Under the pieces are notes generated by a model that saw nothing but the letters and a program-made list of their open reading frames with translations, made no database searches and was not told where the DNA came from. From the NCBI RefSeq assembly GCF_004127445.1, contig NZ_QEXM01000015.1, positions 62,001 through 126,000 of the forward strand: DNA of 64,000 bases. The letters run 5' to 3'. Shown here piece after piece: positions 20,099 through 29,539 of the stretch; positions within the stretch are counted from its first letter, which is position 1; each line of letters opens with the position of its first letter. The translations under genes and the position numbers were made by a program. This stretch comes from Streptomyces alfalfae (GTDB lineage Bacteria > Actinomycetota > Actinomycetes > Streptomycetales > Streptomycetaceae).

Positions 20099-21328
20099 AT
20101 GACATCCCCGTCCGCATCCGTGACCTCCCGCGATTCCCTCGCCATCGGCCAGCGCTCACTCGGTGACCCCTCCGTCCGTTTCCCGCTGTGGCCGCCGCTC
20201 ACCGCCGGTTGCCCGGTGACCAGCACGGAGAACGTCTCGTACCCCGTAGAGGTGGACTACGCCTACGACGAGGTTCCGGCCGGCCTCTTCACCGGCGCGG
20301 CCGGGCAGCCGCGCGGCCACGACCGGTGGGCCCCGCTCCTGCCGCCGCTGCGCGCGCCGGGGCTCGGGGAGGGCGGCACGCCCCTCGTCCCCCTCGGCGA
20401 CGGCCTCTGGATCAAGGACGAGTCCCGCAATCCGACCTGGAGCCACAAGGACCGCATCAACCGCGTCACGGTCAGCGCCGCCGTCGGCGCGGGCGCGGAG
20501 GGCGTCGTCGTCGCCTCGTCGGGCAACCACGGCGCCTCGGCCGCGGCGTACGCGGCACGGGCGGGCCTGCGGTGCGTCGTGATCGGCTCGACGGAGACAC
20601 CGCCCGCGGTGGAGGCGTTCCTGCGGGCGTACGGAGCCGTGGTGCTGTCCGTGCCCGTGGACGCGCGGTGGCCGCTGCTGCGCAGGATCGTCGAGCGGTT
20701 CGGCTACCACCCCGTCAGCAACGTGACGCCCACGCACACCGGGCACGCGTTCGGACCCGAGGGGTACAAGACCCTGGCCTACGAGATCTTCACGGAGCTC
20801 GGCGTGCCGGGGGCCGTGTTCCTGCCCACGGGGTACGGGGAACTGCTCTTCGGCGTCTGGAAGGGCTTCGCGGAGCTGGTCGCCCTCGGGCTCGCCGACC
20901 GGGTGCCGCGCCTCTACTCCTGCGAGCCGGCCGCCGGCGGGCCGCTCGCCGCCGCGCTGCGGGACGGGGTGCCCGCCACCCGGGTCCCCGTCGGAGAGAC
21001 CGCCGCCTACGCGATCGGCTCACCGGTCGGCGGCTACCGGGGGGTCGTGGCGGTGCGGGAGAGCGGGGGCGCGGCCCTGCTGGTCTCCGACGCGGAGATG
21101 GCGGCGGCGCGCGCGGAGCTGGCCGGGTCGGGCCTGTGGGCCGAGCTGTCCGCCGCCGCGGGGCTCGCGGGGTACCGGCAGCTCGGCCCCGCGGTCGAGG
21201 GGCCCGTGGTCTGCGTGTCCACGTCCAGCGGCTTCAAGGACCGCGACCTGCTGGCCGGGGGCCGCTCCACCGAGGTCGACCCGGAGGACTGGGCGGAGGT
21301 GGAGCGACGGGTCGGCGCGACGGCCTGA
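20099..21328 (+). CDS. PLP-dependent threonine synthase-like enzyme
   Basis: 409 residues. Fold-type II PLP enzyme: the Schiff-base lysine is Lys117 in WSHKDRI, and the cofactor phosphate/asparagine loop is SSGNHGA (140-146). LPTGYGELLFGVWKGF matches the glycine loop of threonine synthases. It lacks an obvious hom/thrB neighbour, so it is likely a paralogue acting on an unknown phosphohomoserine-like or diamino substrate, not necessarily the biosynthetic ThrC. The gene is divergent from the fused ABC/hydrolase gene, with 149 bases between starts. Start ATG 20099 lacks a strong ribosome binding site; a later start is possible. Confidence 0.82.
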   Translation: MTSPSASVTSRDSLAIGQRSLGDPSVRFPLWPPLTAGCPVTSTENVSYPVEVDYAYDEVPAGLFTGAAGQPRGHDRWAPLLPPLRAPGLGEGGTPLVPLGDGLWIKDESRNPTWSHKDRINRVTVSAAVGAGAEGVVVASSGNHGASAAAYAARAGLRCVVIGSTETPPAVEAFLRAYGAVVLSVPVDARWPLLRRIVERFGYHPVSNVTPTHTGHAFGPEGYKTLAYEIFTELGVPGAVFLPTGYGELLFGVWKGFAELVALGLADRVPRLYSCEPAAGGPLAAALRDGVPATRVPVGETAAYAIGSPVGGYRGVVAVRESGGAALLVSDAEMAAARAELAGSGLWAELSAAAGLAGYRQLGPAVEGPVVCVSTSSGFKDRDLLAGGRSTEVDPEDWAEVERRVGATA

Positions 21329-21372
21329 TCCACGAAGGCGCCCTCCGGCCGCCCTGGTCCGGGCGCCGGGCC

Positions 21373-22788
21373 CTACTCCTCCGGCACGCTCACCAGCCAC
21401 CGGGTCTCCCGCCGGGGCCGCAGGTAGAGCACGAAGTACAGCGTGGCCGCCACGACGATCCCCCCGGTCCACCCGAGGTAGGACAACTCCTGCCGGCTGA
21501 GCACGTAGGCGAGGACCGCGATGAGCACCACGGGGACCGCGGGCCACAGCGGCATCCGCCAGGCCGAGCGGTGGCCGTGTCCGCCCCGCCGCGCGAGCAG
21601 CGCGGCCACCGCCACCAGCAGGTACATGCCGGTCACGGAGACCCCGGTCACCCCGTACAGGGTGTCGAGGTTGACGAAGCAGAGCAGGGCGCCCGGGACG
21701 CCCACGAGGAGCGTGGCCACCCAGGGCGCGCCCGAGGCGCCGAGCTTCGACAGGGCCTTGTTCACCGGTGCGGGCCAGGCCTTGTCGCGGGCCGAGGCGA
21801 AGAGGACGCGGGAGTTCTGGATGACCATGACGATGCCCGCGTTGATGATCGCGAGGGCCACGCAGAGGCTGACGAACGTGCCGACGGCCGAGTTGGACCA
21901 GGCCGTCACCATGGCGCTGATGTCGCCCTCGGTGAGGGCCGTCAGGCTCTTCGCGCCCATGGTGATCGCGATGACCGGCACCAGGATGATGACGGAGGAG
22001 ATGGCGAGGGTGGCGAGGACGGTGCGCGCGACGTTGCGGCGCGGGTTCTCCAGCTCCTCGGAGAGGTACACGGCCGTCGAGAAGCCCTGCGTGACGAAGA
22101 GGGCGATCGCGAGGCCCGAGACGATCAGCATGGCCGTGACGGTGTCGACGCCGCCGGGACCGGAGCCCGCGACCGAGAGGTCCACCAGGCTGCCCGCGCC
22201 CCGCTCGGCGTGCGCGAAGCCGAGGACGGCGACGACGCCCGCGGCGATGACCTCCAGGACGAGGAAGATGCCGGTGATCCAGGCGTTGGCGCGCAGGTCG
22301 AGCAGGCCCGCGAGGGTGGCGAGGATCATGACGCCCGCGCCCGCGTAGGCCGGATCGAGGTCGAGGACCGGCGCCAGGTAGTCGGCGGTGCCCATGGCGA
22401 TCACGGGCGGCACGATCATCACGACGAGCAGGGACAGGACGAAGACCAGCCAGCCGGCCAGGCGTCCCGCCATCGTGGAGACCATCGCGTACTCGCCGCC
22501 GGCGCTGGGGATGAGCGTGCCCAGCTCGGAGTAGCAGAACGCCACGCCGACGCAGAGCAGCGAGCCGATGGCGATGGTGAGCGCGGTCGCGGTGCCGAGC
22601 GAGGAGAAGAGGTCGGGGACGACCACGAAGAGCGTGGAGGCGGGTGTCACGCAGGACAGCGTGAGGAGGGTGCCTCCCACGACGCCGATGGAGCGCTTGA
22701 GCTTCTGGGGATCACCCGGCACGGCCACCGGCGCCGGAGGGGCGTCGGCCGCGGAAGCGGGCGTGGGCGGGCGAAGCGTATCGGTCAT
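21373..22788 (-). CDS. APC family amino acid permease
   Basis: 471 residues, about 12 predicted membrane helices, starting with KRSIGVVGGTLLTLSCVTPA, which matches the GxG helix-1 break of APC transporters. SAGGEYAMVSTMAGRLAGWL corresponds to helix 3 of the family. It should import (or exchange) amino acids or amines at the cytoplasmic membrane. The gene stands alone, converging on the threonine-synthase-like gene with a 44-base gap. Its 5' leader contains a stable hairpin (22829-22879), listed separately. Specificity cannot be read from sequence. Confidence 0.92.
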   Translation of the reverse strand: MTDTLRPPTPASAADAPPAPVAVPGDPQKLKRSIGVVGGTLLTLSCVTPASTLFVVVPDLFSSLGTATALTIAIGSLLCVGVAFCYSELGTLIPSAGGEYAMVSTMAGRLAGWLVFVLSLLVVMIVPPVIAMGTADYLAPVLDLDPAYAGAGVMILATLAGLLDLRANAWITGIFLVLEVIAAGVVAVLGFAHAERGAGSLVDLSVAGSGPGGVDTVTAMLIVSGLAIALFVTQGFSTAVYLSEELENPRRNVARTVLATLAISSVIILVPVIAITMGAKSLTALTEGDISAMVTAWSNSAVGTFVSLCVALAIINAGIVMVIQNSRVLFASARDKAWPAPVNKALSKLGASGAPWVATLLVGVPGALLCFVNLDTLYGVTGVSVTGMYLLVAVAALLARRGGHGHRSAWRMPLWPAVPVVLIAVLAYVLSRQELSYLGWTGGIVVAATLYFVLYLRPRRETRWLVSVPEE

Positions 22789-23114
22789 ACAGCGCGGTTC
22801 CGATCGACTCGTGCGGCAGATGCTGCGGCGGGAGCCCTATCGCCTCCGAAGGCAGTCGAGCGTCTTCCAGTGGCTCCCGGCGCGTCATCGAACCCCGGCG
22901 ATAACCGGAACGTCAACGGTCATTTACCTACGGAATCCGCAGCGTCACACCGACCCAAGTCGCCTGGCTTTCCCAAGAGTTTGCGCCAGTGGGTGGCAAT
23001 GAGTAGCCATCCGGCAATGTTGACCTTGCCTTCGCAGGCATATCCATGCAGACACCTTCGCTGCCCGGATTGCACCGTGTGCACGGGAACCGCAAAGACA
23101 GCGTTAAAAAATAT
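22789..23114. other. Intergenic region with APC permease leader and unusually A/T-rich stretch
   Basis: Between the APC permease start and the mmsA terminator there is no gene I can support. Bases 22829-22879 hold the leader structure. Bases 22910-23110 have lower G+C than surrounding DNA, with possible promoter elements for the permease around 22905-22945. No conserved riboswitch core is recognised. Confidence 0.5.
22829..22879 (-). promoter_or_regulatory. Structured 5' leader (candidate cis-regulatory RNA) of the APC permease
   Basis: On the minus strand CGGGAGCC (22879-22872) pairs with GGCTCCCG (22836-22829), enclosing about 35 bases. The enclosed segment contains a second hairpin GCC-TTCG-GAGGC-like with a UUCG tetraloop. 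It lies 41-91 bases before the permease start codon, where it could be a leader element or an attenuator. No T-run follows, so it is not an intrinsic terminator as it stands. I cannot match it to a named riboswitch. Confidence 0.4.
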
Positions 23115-23145
23115 GGGCGGCCGTCCGGAATCCGGACGGCCGCCC
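23102..23145 (-). terminator. Rho-independent terminator of the iol/mmsA operon
   Basis: Two 15-base arms, 23115-23129 and 23131-23145, are exact inverted complements (GGGCGGCCGTCCGGA) with a single central base. Read leftward they are followed by ATATTTTTTAAC (23114-23103). It starts 26 bases after the mmsA stop. This is one of the clearest intrinsic terminators in the window. Confidence 0.93.
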
Positions 23146-23171
23146 TCTACGCGTGGTGACGCGCCGGTGAC

Positions 23172-24674
<1,503 letters not shown>

Positions 24675-24691
24675 GACAAGCATCCCTACTC

Positions 24692-26581
24692 TCACAGGTG
24701 GCGGCGCCGGGCTGCGACGTGCCGGTCGTACTCTTCCCTGGCCTTGACCGCGGACGCCCGGGTCGCCGTCTCGGCCACGGGCACATCCCACCACGCCTGT
24801 GCGGGGGGCGGGCCCGACACTGTGTCTGCCGTTTCCGTCTCCACATAGACACATGTGGGACGGTCTGCCCCGCGCGCCTCGCGCAGCGCCTCCCGCAGCT
24901 CACGGACGGTCTTCGCGCGCAGGACGCGCATGCCGAGCGAGGCGGCGTTCGCGGCCAGGTCGACCGGCAGCGGCGCCCCGGTGTACCCGCCGTCGTCCGC
25001 CCGGAAGCGGTAGGCCGTCCCGAAGCGCTCGCCGCCCACCGAGGCCGAGAGCCCGCCGATCGAGGCATAGCCGTGGTTCTGCAGGATGACGACCTTGACC
25101 GGGATGCCCTCCTGGACGGCCGTGACGATCTCGGTCGGGTTCATCAGATACGTGCCGTCGCCGACCAGCGCCCACACCGGCCGCCCCGGCGCCGCGAGCG
25201 CCACGCCGATCGACGCCGGGATCTCATAGCCCATGCAGGAGTAGCCGTACTCGACGTGGTACTGCCGCGCCGACCGGGTCCGCCAGAGTTTGTGCAGGTC
25301 GCCGGGGAGCGACCCGGCGGCGTTGATGACAATGTCGTCCTCGGTCACCACCTCGTCGAGCACCCCGAGCACCTGCGTCTGGCTGGGGCGCACGTCCGGC
25401 TCGTCCGTCGCATAGGCGGCGTCGACGCGCTGCTCCCAGCGCGCCTTGTCACCGCGGTAGTCGAGGGTGAAGGAGGGCTCGACGCGGTGCCCCTCCAGTT
25501 CCGCGGTGAGCGCTTCGAGCCCGGCGCGCGCGTCGGCGATCAGGGTGGCGCCCGCCATCTTGTGCCCGTCGAAGGGCGCGATGTTCAGGTTCAGGAAGCG
25601 CACCCCCGGCGCCTCGAAGAGGGTGCCCGAGGCCGTGGTGAAGTCGCTGTAGCGGGTGCCGACGCCGATCACCAGGTCGGCGGCGCGGGCCAGTTCGTTC
25701 GCGGGCGCGGTGCCGGTGTGCCCGATGCCGCCGACGTCCGCCGGGTGGTCGAAGCGCAGCGAGCCCTTGCCCGCCTGGGTGGAGGCCACGGGGATTCCGG
25801 TGGCGTCCGCGAGGCGGGCGAGGGCGTCCTCGGCGGCGCTGTGGTGGACGCCGCCGCCCGCCACGATCAGGGGCCGCCGCGCCGCGCGCACCAGGCCGGC
25901 GGCCGCGGCCAGCTCCCGCGGGTCGGGGGCCTGCCTGCGGACGGTCCACACCCGCTCGGCGAAGAACTCCTCCGGCCAGTCGTACGCCTCCGCCTGCACG
26001 TCCTGCGGCAGCGCGAGCGTGACGGCGCCGGTGTCGGCGGGGTCGGTGAGCACCCGCATCGCGGCGAGGGCGGCCGGGACCAGGGCCTCGGGGCGGGTCA
26101 CGCGGTCGAAGTACCGTGAGACGGGGCGCAGGCAGTCGTTGACGGAGACGTCGCCCGCGTAGGGCACTTCGAGCTGCTGGAGCACCGGGTCGGCGGGCCG
26201 GGCGGCGAAGGTGTCGCCGGGCAGGAGGAGCACCGGCAGGCGGTTGACGGTGGCGAGGGCCGCGCCGGTGACGAGGTTGGTGGCGCCGGGCCCGATGGAC
26301 GTGGTGACGGCGTGGGTGGCGAGCCGGCCGGACTGGCGGGCATAGCCCACGGCGGCGTGCACCATCGCCTGTTCGTTGCGGCCCTGGTGGAAGGGCATCT
26401 CCTCGGCGTGCTCCACGAGCGCCTGGCCGATCCCCGCCACGTTGCCGTGCCCGAAGATGCCCCAGGTCGCGCCGATGAGCCGCCGCCGGGTGCCGTCCCG
26501 CTCGGTGTGCTGCCGGGACAGGAAGCGCACGAGCGCCTGCGCGGTGGTCAGCCGGATGCTGCCCGCCGGGGTCGTCGTCAT
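24692..26581 (-). CDS. iolD: 3D-(3,5/4)-trihydroxycyclohexane-1,2-dione hydrolase
   Basis: 629 residues, ThDP-dependent. The N-terminal pyrimidine-binding domain begins MTTTPAGSIRLTTAQALVRFL; the ThDP diphosphate motif is GDGTYLMNPTEIVTAVQEG with the following NHGYASIGGLSASVGG. These are characteristic of IolD, which hydrolytically opens the inositol-derived ring diketone to 5-deoxy-D-glucuronate in the cytoplasm. The ATG at 26581 overlaps the iolB stop by 4 bases (26578-26581), so the two are translationally coupled. Length matches family. Confidence 0.96.
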   Translation of the reverse strand: MTTTPAGSIRLTTAQALVRFLSRQHTERDGTRRRLIGATWGIFGHGNVAGIGQALVEHAEEMPFHQGRNEQAMVHAAVGYARQSGRLATHAVTTSIGPGATNLVTGAALATVNRLPVLLLPGDTFAARPADPVLQQLEVPYAGDVSVNDCLRPVSRYFDRVTRPEALVPAALAAMRVLTDPADTGAVTLALPQDVQAEAYDWPEEFFAERVWTVRRQAPDPRELAAAAGLVRAARRPLIVAGGGVHHSAAEDALARLADATGIPVASTQAGKGSLRFDHPADVGGIGHTGTAPANELARAADLVIGVGTRYSDFTTASGTLFEAPGVRFLNLNIAPFDGHKMAGATLIADARAGLEALTAELEGHRVEPSFTLDYRGDKARWEQRVDAAYATDEPDVRPSQTQVLGVLDEVVTEDDIVINAAGSLPGDLHKLWRTRSARQYHVEYGYSCMGYEIPASIGVALAAPGRPVWALVGDGTYLMNPTEIVTAVQEGIPVKVVILQNHGYASIGGLSASVGGERFGTAYRFRADDGGYTGAPLPVDLAANAASLGMRVLRAKTVRELREALREARGADRPTCVYVETETADTVSGPPPAQAWWDVPVAETATRASAVKAREEYDRHVAARRRHL

Positions 26582-27390
26582 CGGTATCCCTCCGTGTGGT
26601 CGGGGTGGAAGCAGATCCTCCACTCCCTCTCGTCGCCGGGTCCGGCCATCACGTTCAGGTAGTACATCCGGTGCCCCGGCTGGGCGACGGACGGGCCGTG
26701 CCAGCCGTCGGGCACCAGCACCGCGTCGCCGGTGCGGACCTCGGCGAGAACGTCGGCGCCACCCGCGCGGGAGGGGAAGACCCGCTGATAGCCGAAGCCC
26801 TCCCGGCCCCCGCTCGCCTCGATCTCGAAGTAGTAGATCTCCTCGAGCTCGGCCTCGACGCCCGGACGGTGCTCGTCGTGCTTGTGGGGCGGGTACGAGG
26901 ACCAGTTGCCGCCGGGCGTGATCACCTCGACCGCGATGAGGCGGTCGCAGTCGAAGGCGTCCGCGGACGCGAAGTTCCTGACCTCGCGGGCGCAGGCGCC
27001 GCTGCCGCGGCTCTCGACGGGTACCTCCGGCGCGGAGCCGTAGCGGGCGGGGAGTCGACGCTCGCACTTCGCTCCTGCCAGGGCGAAGCGGCCTCCCGCG
27101 CCGGAGGCGATCTGGATCCGGGCCTCGCGGGGCACGTAAGCGAAGTCGGAGACTCCGCTGAACACGCTCTCCCGGCCCAGGAGTTCGATGATCCCGCCTT
27201 CCGTGTGCACCGTACAGCCGCCGGTCAGCGGCAGCACGATCCATTCACTCTCACCGGTGGCGAAGTCGTGCGATCCACCGGGCGGAATCTCGACGACGCG
27301 CAGCGCTGAGTAGGCCCAACCCGCCGTCTTCGGGTCGATGGCGAGGGCGTACGGACCATCGCTCGCACTCCCTTTCGGTACGTACGTCAT
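26578..27390 (-). CDS. iolB: 5-deoxy-glucuronate isomerase
   Basis: 270 residues from ATG 27390, chosen because GGGAGG is 5 bases upstream and MTYVPKGSASDGPYAL is the usual opening. Bicupin fold: the metal-binding motif SSYPPHKHDEHRPGVEAELE, with His and Glu ligands, and the closing PDGWHGPSVAQPGHRMYYLNV are diagnostic for IolB/KduI-type isomerases. It converts 5-deoxy-glucuronate to 5-dehydro-2-deoxy-D-gluconate, the substrate of IolC. It is followed without gap by iolD and preceded by the Cgl0159-type gene with 27 bases between. Confidence 0.96.
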   Translation of the reverse strand: MTYVPKGSASDGPYALAIDPKTAGWAYSALRVVEIPPGGSHDFATGESEWIVLPLTGGCTVHTEGGIIELLGRESVFSGVSDFAYVPREARIQIASGAGGRFALAGAKCERRLPARYGSAPEVPVESRGSGACAREVRNFASADAFDCDRLIAVEVITPGGNWSSYPPHKHDEHRPGVEAELEEIYYFEIEASGGREGFGYQRVFPSRAGGADVLAEVRTGDAVLVPDGWHGPSVAQPGHRMYYLNVMAGPGDEREWRICFHPDHTEGYR

Positions 27391-27417
27391 AGGGGCCTCC
27401 CGAGCCACTTCCGTCCG

Positions 27418-28377
27418 TCAGAGCAGTCCTACGGCGGTGTCGACCGCCCCCGCCACATCGCCGTCCGGCGGATAGAGCAGCGCCCTGCCGACGACGAGCC
27501 CCTGCACGGTGGGCAGCCGCAGCGCGCCGCGCCACTTCTCGAAGGCGGCGTCCGCGTCCCCGGCGCCGTGCCCCACGTCGCCGCCGAGCAGCACCGCCGG
27601 CAGGGTCGACGTCTCCATGACCCGGGCCATGTCGTCGGGGTTCTCCGTGACGGGGACCTTCAGCCAGGTGTACGCGGAGGAGCCCCCGAGCCCGGAGGCG
27701 ATGGCGATGGCCCGCGACACGGCCTCGGCGCTCAGGTCGTTGCGGACCGGCCCCGGTCCCTCCCGTCGACTGAGGAACGGCTCGACGAACACCGGAAGTT
27801 CCCGCTCCGCCATCGCGTCGACCGTGCGCGCGGCGGAGTGCAGGGTGCGCAGCGACCCCGGGTCGTCGTAGTCGACGCGGAGCAGCAGCTTGCCCGCGTC
27901 GAAACCGAGTCGCGCCAGGTCCTCCGGGCGGTACCCGGTGAACCGGTCGTCCATCTCGAAGGCGGCTCCCGCGAGCCCGCCGCGGTTCATCGACCCCATG
28001 ACGACCTTGCCGTCGAGCGCGCCGAGCAGCAGCAGGTCGTCCAGGATGTCGGCGGTGGCGAGCACCCCGTCGACCCCGGGCCGGGACAGGGCCAGGCAGA
28101 GCCGCGCGAGCAGGTCGCCGCGGTGGGCCATGGCGAGCGGATCGCCTCCGGCGGCGAGGGACCCCCGGGCGGGATGATCGGCGGCGACGATCATCAGGCG
28201 CCCGCTCCCCCCGACCAGCGGCCGCCGCCCCCGCCGAGCAGCGGCCTCGGCGACGGCTTCGGGGCGCCGGGCCCGCGTGCGCGCGAGACCCCCGACATCG
28301 ACGGAGCCCAGCCTCTTCGCCACAGGAGAAACAGCGGCCATGTCCAACCCCTCCGCCACAGGAGAGACGGCGGTCAT
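27418..28377 (-). CDS. Cgl0159-family (beta/alpha)8 aldolase-like protein of the inositol operon
   Basis: 319 residues from ATG 28377, or 307 from ATG 28341; both starts sit in the same duplicated 36-base unit with the same Shine-Dalgarno sequence. The in-frame GTG at 28452 would overlap the iolC stop by 4 bases (GTGA) but puts an interspersed repeat into the coding region, so I reject it. The core (GSGRLMIVAADHPARGSLAA, VMGSMNRGGLAG, KLLLRVDYDDPGS, YTWLKVPVTEN) is the class I aldolase-like TIM barrel known as Cgl0159 from the Corynebacterium inositol cluster. It probably replaces IolJ and cleaves the phosphorylated deoxygluconate made by IolC, giving dihydroxyacetone phosphate and malonate semialdehyde. 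The function is inferred from its place. Confidence 0.86.
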   Translation of the reverse strand: MTAVSPVAEGLDMAAVSPVAKRLGSVDVGGLARTRARRPEAVAEAAARRGRRPLVGGSGRLMIVAADHPARGSLAAGGDPLAMAHRGDLLARLCLALSRPGVDGVLATADILDDLLLLGALDGKVVMGSMNRGGLAGAAFEMDDRFTGYRPEDLARLGFDAGKLLLRVDYDDPGSLRTLHSAARTVDAMAERELPVFVEPFLSRREGPGPVRNDLSAEAVSRAIAIASGLGGSSAYTWLKVPVTENPDDMARVMETSTLPAVLLGGDVGHGAGDADAAFEKWRGALRLPTVQGLVVGRALLYPPDGDVAGAVDTAVGLL

Positions 28378-28391
28378 GCCCAGCCCCTCCG
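28320..28391 (-). repeat. Tandem 36-base duplication carrying ribosome binding site and start codon
   Basis: Units 28391-28356 and 28355-28320 on the minus strand align without gaps, differing at about five positions. Each contains CGGAGGGG, a start ATG 7 bases later, and codons for AVSPVA. The period is 12 codons, so both starts are in frame for the Cgl0159-type gene. The outer unit merges with an interspersed Streptomyces repeat. Confidence 0.85.
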
Positions 28392-28430
28392 GCGTTTGAG
28401 GAGCGGGGTCCGGGGCGGAGCCCCGAGGAC
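28378..28430. repeat. Streptomyces interspersed repeat (CCTCCGGCGTTTGAGGAGC type)
   Basis: CCCCTCCGGCGTTTGAGG (28384-28401) followed by GGGGTCCGGGGCGGAGCCCC (28405-28424) is a repeat that I recall from the intergenic spaces of very many Streptomyces genes. Here it fills the 71 bases between the iolC stop and the start of the next gene, and its CCGGAGGGG provides the ribosome binding site of that gene. Confidence 0.8.
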
Positions 28431-28448
28431 GGCCGCCACGAGCGGCGG

Positions 28449-29402
28449 TCACAGGACACCCCCGGCATCCAGAACCGAGGCGACCTCGCCGGGAAAAGGC
28501 ATGGCGGAGGAGCACTCGAGCCGGGACGCCACGATCGCCCCCGCGGCATTGGCGTACCGCATGACCCGCTCCAACTCCCAGCCGCTGAGCAGCCCGTGGC
28601 ACACCGCCCCGCCGAACGCGTCCCCGGCGCCCAGACCGTTCAGCACCGTCACGGGCAGCGGCGGCACCTCGGCGACGTCACCGGCCCGGTTCATCGCGAG
28701 CACCCCCTCGGGGCCCTGCTTGACCACGGCGAGTTCGACCCCGGCGTCGAGCAGCGCCCGCGCCGCGGCGGCCGGTTCCCGGCACCCCGTGGCGATCTCG
28801 ACCTCGTCGGTGTTGCCGACGGCGACCGTGGCGTGCGCGAGGGCGGCGGTGTAGTGCGGCCGGGCCTCGGCGGGGTCGCCCCAGAACATGGGCCGCCAGT
28901 CAAGGTCGAACACCGTGGTCCCCGCGGTCCGCGCGCCGAGCGCCGCCAGCGTGGCCGATCTGCTGGGCTCCGCGCACAGCCCCGTACCCGTCATCCAGAA
29001 GATCCGGGCGGCGGCGATGGCGTCGAGGTCCAGCTCGCTCTCGCACATCTCCAGGTCGGGCGCCTTGGGCAGCCGGTAGAAGTACAGCGGGAAGTCGTCC
29101 GGCGGGAAGACCTCGCAGAACGTCACGGGTGTCGGCAGCCCGGGGACGGCTCTCACCCAGCGGTCGTCGACGCCGAACTCCCGCAGCGCCCGGTGCAGAT
29201 ACGCCCCGAAGGGGTCCTCGCCCGTGCGCGTGACGACGGCGACGCGGCGGCCCAGTCGCGCCGCGGCCACCGCGACGTTGCTCGCGGAGCCGCCGAGGAA
29301 CTTCCCGAACGAGGTGACCTCGTCGAGCGGCACCCCCGTCTGCAGCGGATAGAGGTCCACCCCGATCCGGCCCATGGTGATGACGTCGTACGGATCACTC
29401 AC
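28449..29402 (-). CDS. iolC: 5-dehydro-2-deoxygluconokinase
   Basis: 317 residues, GTG start at 29402 with GAAGGGA upstream. PfkB/ribokinase fold: FGKFLGGSASNVAVAAARLG near the N-terminus and the C-terminal signature VLNGLGAGDAFGGAVCHGLL with the catalytic Asp in GAGDAFG. The opening YDVITMGRIGVDLYPLQTGVPL is typical of IolC. It phosphorylates 5-dehydro-2-deoxy-D-gluconate with ATP, the step before aldol cleavage. First gene of the leftward operon, 44 bases from a promoter-like sequence. Some actinobacterial homologues fuse the aldolase to it; here it is separate. Confidence 0.95.
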   Translation of the reverse strand: MSDPYDVITMGRIGVDLYPLQTGVPLDEVTSFGKFLGGSASNVAVAAARLGRRVAVVTRTGEDPFGAYLHRALREFGVDDRWVRAVPGLPTPVTFCEVFPPDDFPLYFYRLPKAPDLEMCESELDLDAIAAARIFWMTGTGLCAEPSRSATLAALGARTAGTTVFDLDWRPMFWGDPAEARPHYTAALAHATVAVGNTDEVEIATGCREPAAAARALLDAGVELAVVKQGPEGVLAMNRAGDVAEVPPLPVTVLNGLGAGDAFGGAVCHGLLSGWELERVMRYANAAGAIVASRLECSSAMPFPGEVASVLDAGGVL

Positions 29403-29445
29403 CCTGTGCGTCCCTTCGCCGGGCCGGTCGGTCGTGTGCCCCCAG

Positions 29446-29474
29446 GTCTAATCCCGCTCACGGAGCCCTGTCAA
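29446..29474 (-). promoter_or_regulatory. Promoter of the leftward iol operon
   Basis: Minus-strand -35 TTGACA (29474-29469), 17-base spacer, -10 TTAGAC (29451-29446). Perfect -35 and correct spacing; the -10 is partial. It places the transcript start about 30-35 bases before the iolC GTG. Confidence 0.65.
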
Positions 29475-29480
29475 CATTTT

Positions 29481-29518
29481 GTCCTTACATTCGGACCACT
29501 CCTTGACACTGTTCCGAA
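29481..29518. promoter_or_regulatory. Candidate operator in the divergent iolC-iolE control region
   Basis: Inverted elements crowd the space between the two divergent genes: TTCGGACC (29490-29497) and GTTCCGAA (29511-29518) are inverted with one mismatch, and GTCC (29481-29484) pairs with GGAC (29493-29496). TTGACA also occurs at 29503-29508. This looks like a site for an inositol regulator (GntR or LacI type), which is not encoded next to the cluster. Confidence 0.5.
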
Positions 29519-29539
29519 GCCGCCTGGAGGCTGGCCGAC

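Noticed and set aside
23115..23145. Perfect palindrome as an operator or attachment site
   Set aside because: Position right after mmsA and the T-run on the leftward side identify it as a terminator.
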